Origin: Pararhizobium_B sp963760965 | GTDB lineage: Bacteria; Pseudomonadota; Alphaproteobacteria; Rhizobiales; Rhizobiaceae | Length of the DNA: 64,000 nucleotides | Assembly: GCA_963760965.1 (NCBI GenBank) | Contig: CAVXEW010000013.1 | Span: 62,001 to 126,000 of the forward strand | Direction: 5' to 3' | Shown: in pieces, positions 62,881 through 64,000 of the stretch | Numbering within the stretch: the stretch's first letter is position 1 | How the letters are laid out: the number at the start of each line of letters is the position of its first letter | Program-made: the position numbers and the translations under genes | Notes under the pieces: generated by a model | Told to the model about the DNA's origin: nothing | What the model saw: only the letters and a program-made list of their open reading frames with translations | Database searches by the model: none

Positions 62881-64000
62881 TGCTGGCGCGCCCGTCCGGC
62901 GAAGGCGGCGTCGTTGCGCGCGCCGGCCCTTCCATCGCCGTCCGGCTCGGCCTCCTGCTGACGCTGGTCCTTGCCACCGCCGTCGCCGCCGTCATCTTCG
63001 CCACCTATCGCTACGGACGGTCTGCCGCCGACCAGGCGTTCGACCGGCTTCTCACCGGGGCGGCCCTGCAGATTAGCGAGCGCATCTCGGTGGTCGACGG
63101 CGAGCCGGTGGTGGACATTCCCGTCTCGGCCTTCGAACTGCTGTCGCTGGCGCGCGAGGACCGTATCTTCTACCGCGTCGTCGGACCGAGGGGGCGAACG
63201 CTGACCGGATACGAAGACTTCCCCTTGCCCGCGGACTTTTCCGCCGACCAGCGGCAGAAGGTCTACGAGACCACCTATGACGGGGTGCCGGTGCGGGCGG
63301 TGGCGCTGAGGCGCGATCTCGCGGAAAGGTCCCTGTCGGGGCGCGCCGAGGTGATCGTCGCGCACACCATGCGGGCTCGCGCGGCCCTCGCGCGCGAAAT
63401 CGCCACGCCGGCGATCACCGGCATCGCGTTCGCGAGCCTGGCGGTGCTTGCCCTCGCCCTGCTTGCGACGCGCTACGCCCTGCGTCCGCTGCAGCGCATC
63501 GAGGGGGCCATCGTCGGGCGCGATCCGCTGGACCTGACACCCTTCGACATGGCCCCGCCGCGCGAGGTGGAAGCGCTCGTGGAGGCCATCAACCGGTTCA
63601 TGGGCAGGCTCGACCGGCGGGTTCGCACCATGCAGAGCTTCGTCGCCGACGCCGCCCACCAGATGCGCACGCCGATCACGGCGCTGAGGGCCCAGACGGA
63701 GCTGGCACTGCGCGAAACGGACATCGACCGGCTGCGGACGCTGCAGCGCCGGATCCGGTCGAGGGCGATCGGCGTCAGCCGGCTGACGGACCAGTTGCTC
63801 AGCCATGCCCTGATCACGCACCGCAGCGAGACCGCGCCGCTGGAGAAGATCGATCTGCGGCGCGTCGCCGTCGAGGTCGAACGGGAACTGCGGCTGGTCG
63901 ACGCGGACACGGCCGCCAGCCTCGTGCTCGACCTTGCCGAAGAGCCCGTGACCGTGCTCGGCGACCTCTTCAGCCTGCGCGAGGCGGCGAAGAACCTCGT
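62877..64000 (+). CDS. tctE: Sensor histidine kinase TctE-like, 3'-truncated by window edge
   Basis: 374 residues are visible to the window end. First span at about 21-43, a periplasmic domain, a second span (ITGIAFASLAVLALALLATR), a HAMP-like linker, and the H-box with H261 in FVADAAHQMRTPITALRAQT. The ATPase domain is just entered. The N-terminal sensor domain and the H-box form match TctE kinases that sense tricarboxylates and activate tctCBA. The start at 62877 overlaps the tctD stop. Confidence 0.92.
   Translation, partial: MMLARPSGEGGVVARAGPSIAVRLGLLLTLVLATAVAAVIFATYRYGRSAADQAFDRLLTGAALQISERISVVDGEPVVDIPVSAFELLSLAREDRIFYRVVGPRGRTLTGYEDFPLPADFSADQRQKVYETTYDGVPVRAVALRRDLAERSLSGRAEVIVAHTMRARAALAREIATPAITGIAFASLAVLALALLATRYALRPLQRIEGAIVGRDPLDLTPFDMAPPREVEALVEAINRFMGRLDRRVRTMQSFVADAAHQMRTPITALRAQTELALRETDIDRLRTLQRRIRSRAIGVSRLTDQLLSHALITHRSETAPLEKIDLRRVAVEVERELRLVDADTAASLVLDLAEEPVTVLGDLFSLREAAKNL

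Overview
The window is about 64 kb of GC-rich chromosomal or megaplasmid DNA. Its gene content points to a soil or plant-associated alphaproteobacterium of the Hyphomicrobiales (Rhizobiales): a kinase-DUF2090 fusion IolC, many ABC importers for sugars and amino acids, Gfo/Idh/MocA oxidoreductases, LacI and GntR regulators, and tightly overlapping ATGA/GTGA operon junctions. The assignment rests on protein character only. I saw no rRNA, tRNA, insertion sequence, phage gene or CRISPR array. Almost every gene is catabolic or a transporter.

Layout. (1) 1-4300: myo-inositol locus in decay: 3'-part of iolC, an iolD reduced to its two ends, intact iolB, an mmsA/iolA-like N-terminal scrap, and a DapA-superfamily gene. 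(2) 4370-10495: a TetR regulator divergent from a flavin-dependent N-methyl amino-acid demethylase-like oxidoreductase, then a Rieske oxygenase and its flavin/2Fe-2S reductase divergent from a LysR-type regulator. (3) 10474-21966: a complete histidine utilisation island, hutI-H-G-U-D on the minus strand and, divergently, a polar amino-acid ABC importer, hutC and hutF, with a HutC-type operator between the arms. (4) 22214-23059: an aroE-like gene. (5) 23088-32591, minus strand: a GntR/LacI-fusion regulator, Gfo/Idh oxidoreductase, PHP-type metallohydrolase, sugar ABC importer without ATPase, PfkB kinase and cytoplasmic sulfatase. (6) 32692-48337: a LacI-controlled divergon, DUF993 on one side and on the other a long operon with oxidoreductase, CoA-transferase, enoyl-CoA hydratase, aldehyde dehydrogenase, a full sugar ABC importer, two GMC oxidoreductases and an SDR. 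(7) 48695-55152: a five-gene branched-chain-type ABC importer followed by a beta-propeller protein and a spermidine-synthase-like protein. (8) 55220-58644: a two-component system with PepSY protein, a small secreted acidic protein and a membrane-anchored cytochrome c. (9) 59011-64000: tripartite tricarboxylate transporter tctABC with divergent tctD-tctE (tctE runs off the end).

How they work together. The hut island imports and degrades histidine to glutamate through formylglutamate (HutF plus HutG). The adjacent demethylase and Rieske genes suggest feeding of an N-methylated precursor into it; this is inference. The two sugar clusters each pair a periplasmic binding-protein importer with their own regulator and visible operators. 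Region 6 is unusual in joining sugar or polyol oxidation to CoA-thioester chemistry, and region 5 in placing a signal-less sulfatase with a sugar importer.

Quality note. Five genes carry six +1 frameshifts, and in every case one extra base (mostly in a short G or C run) explains the break. This looks more like sequence error than five independent gene losses, so those genes may be intact in the organism. The iolD deletion is of a different kind and may be real.
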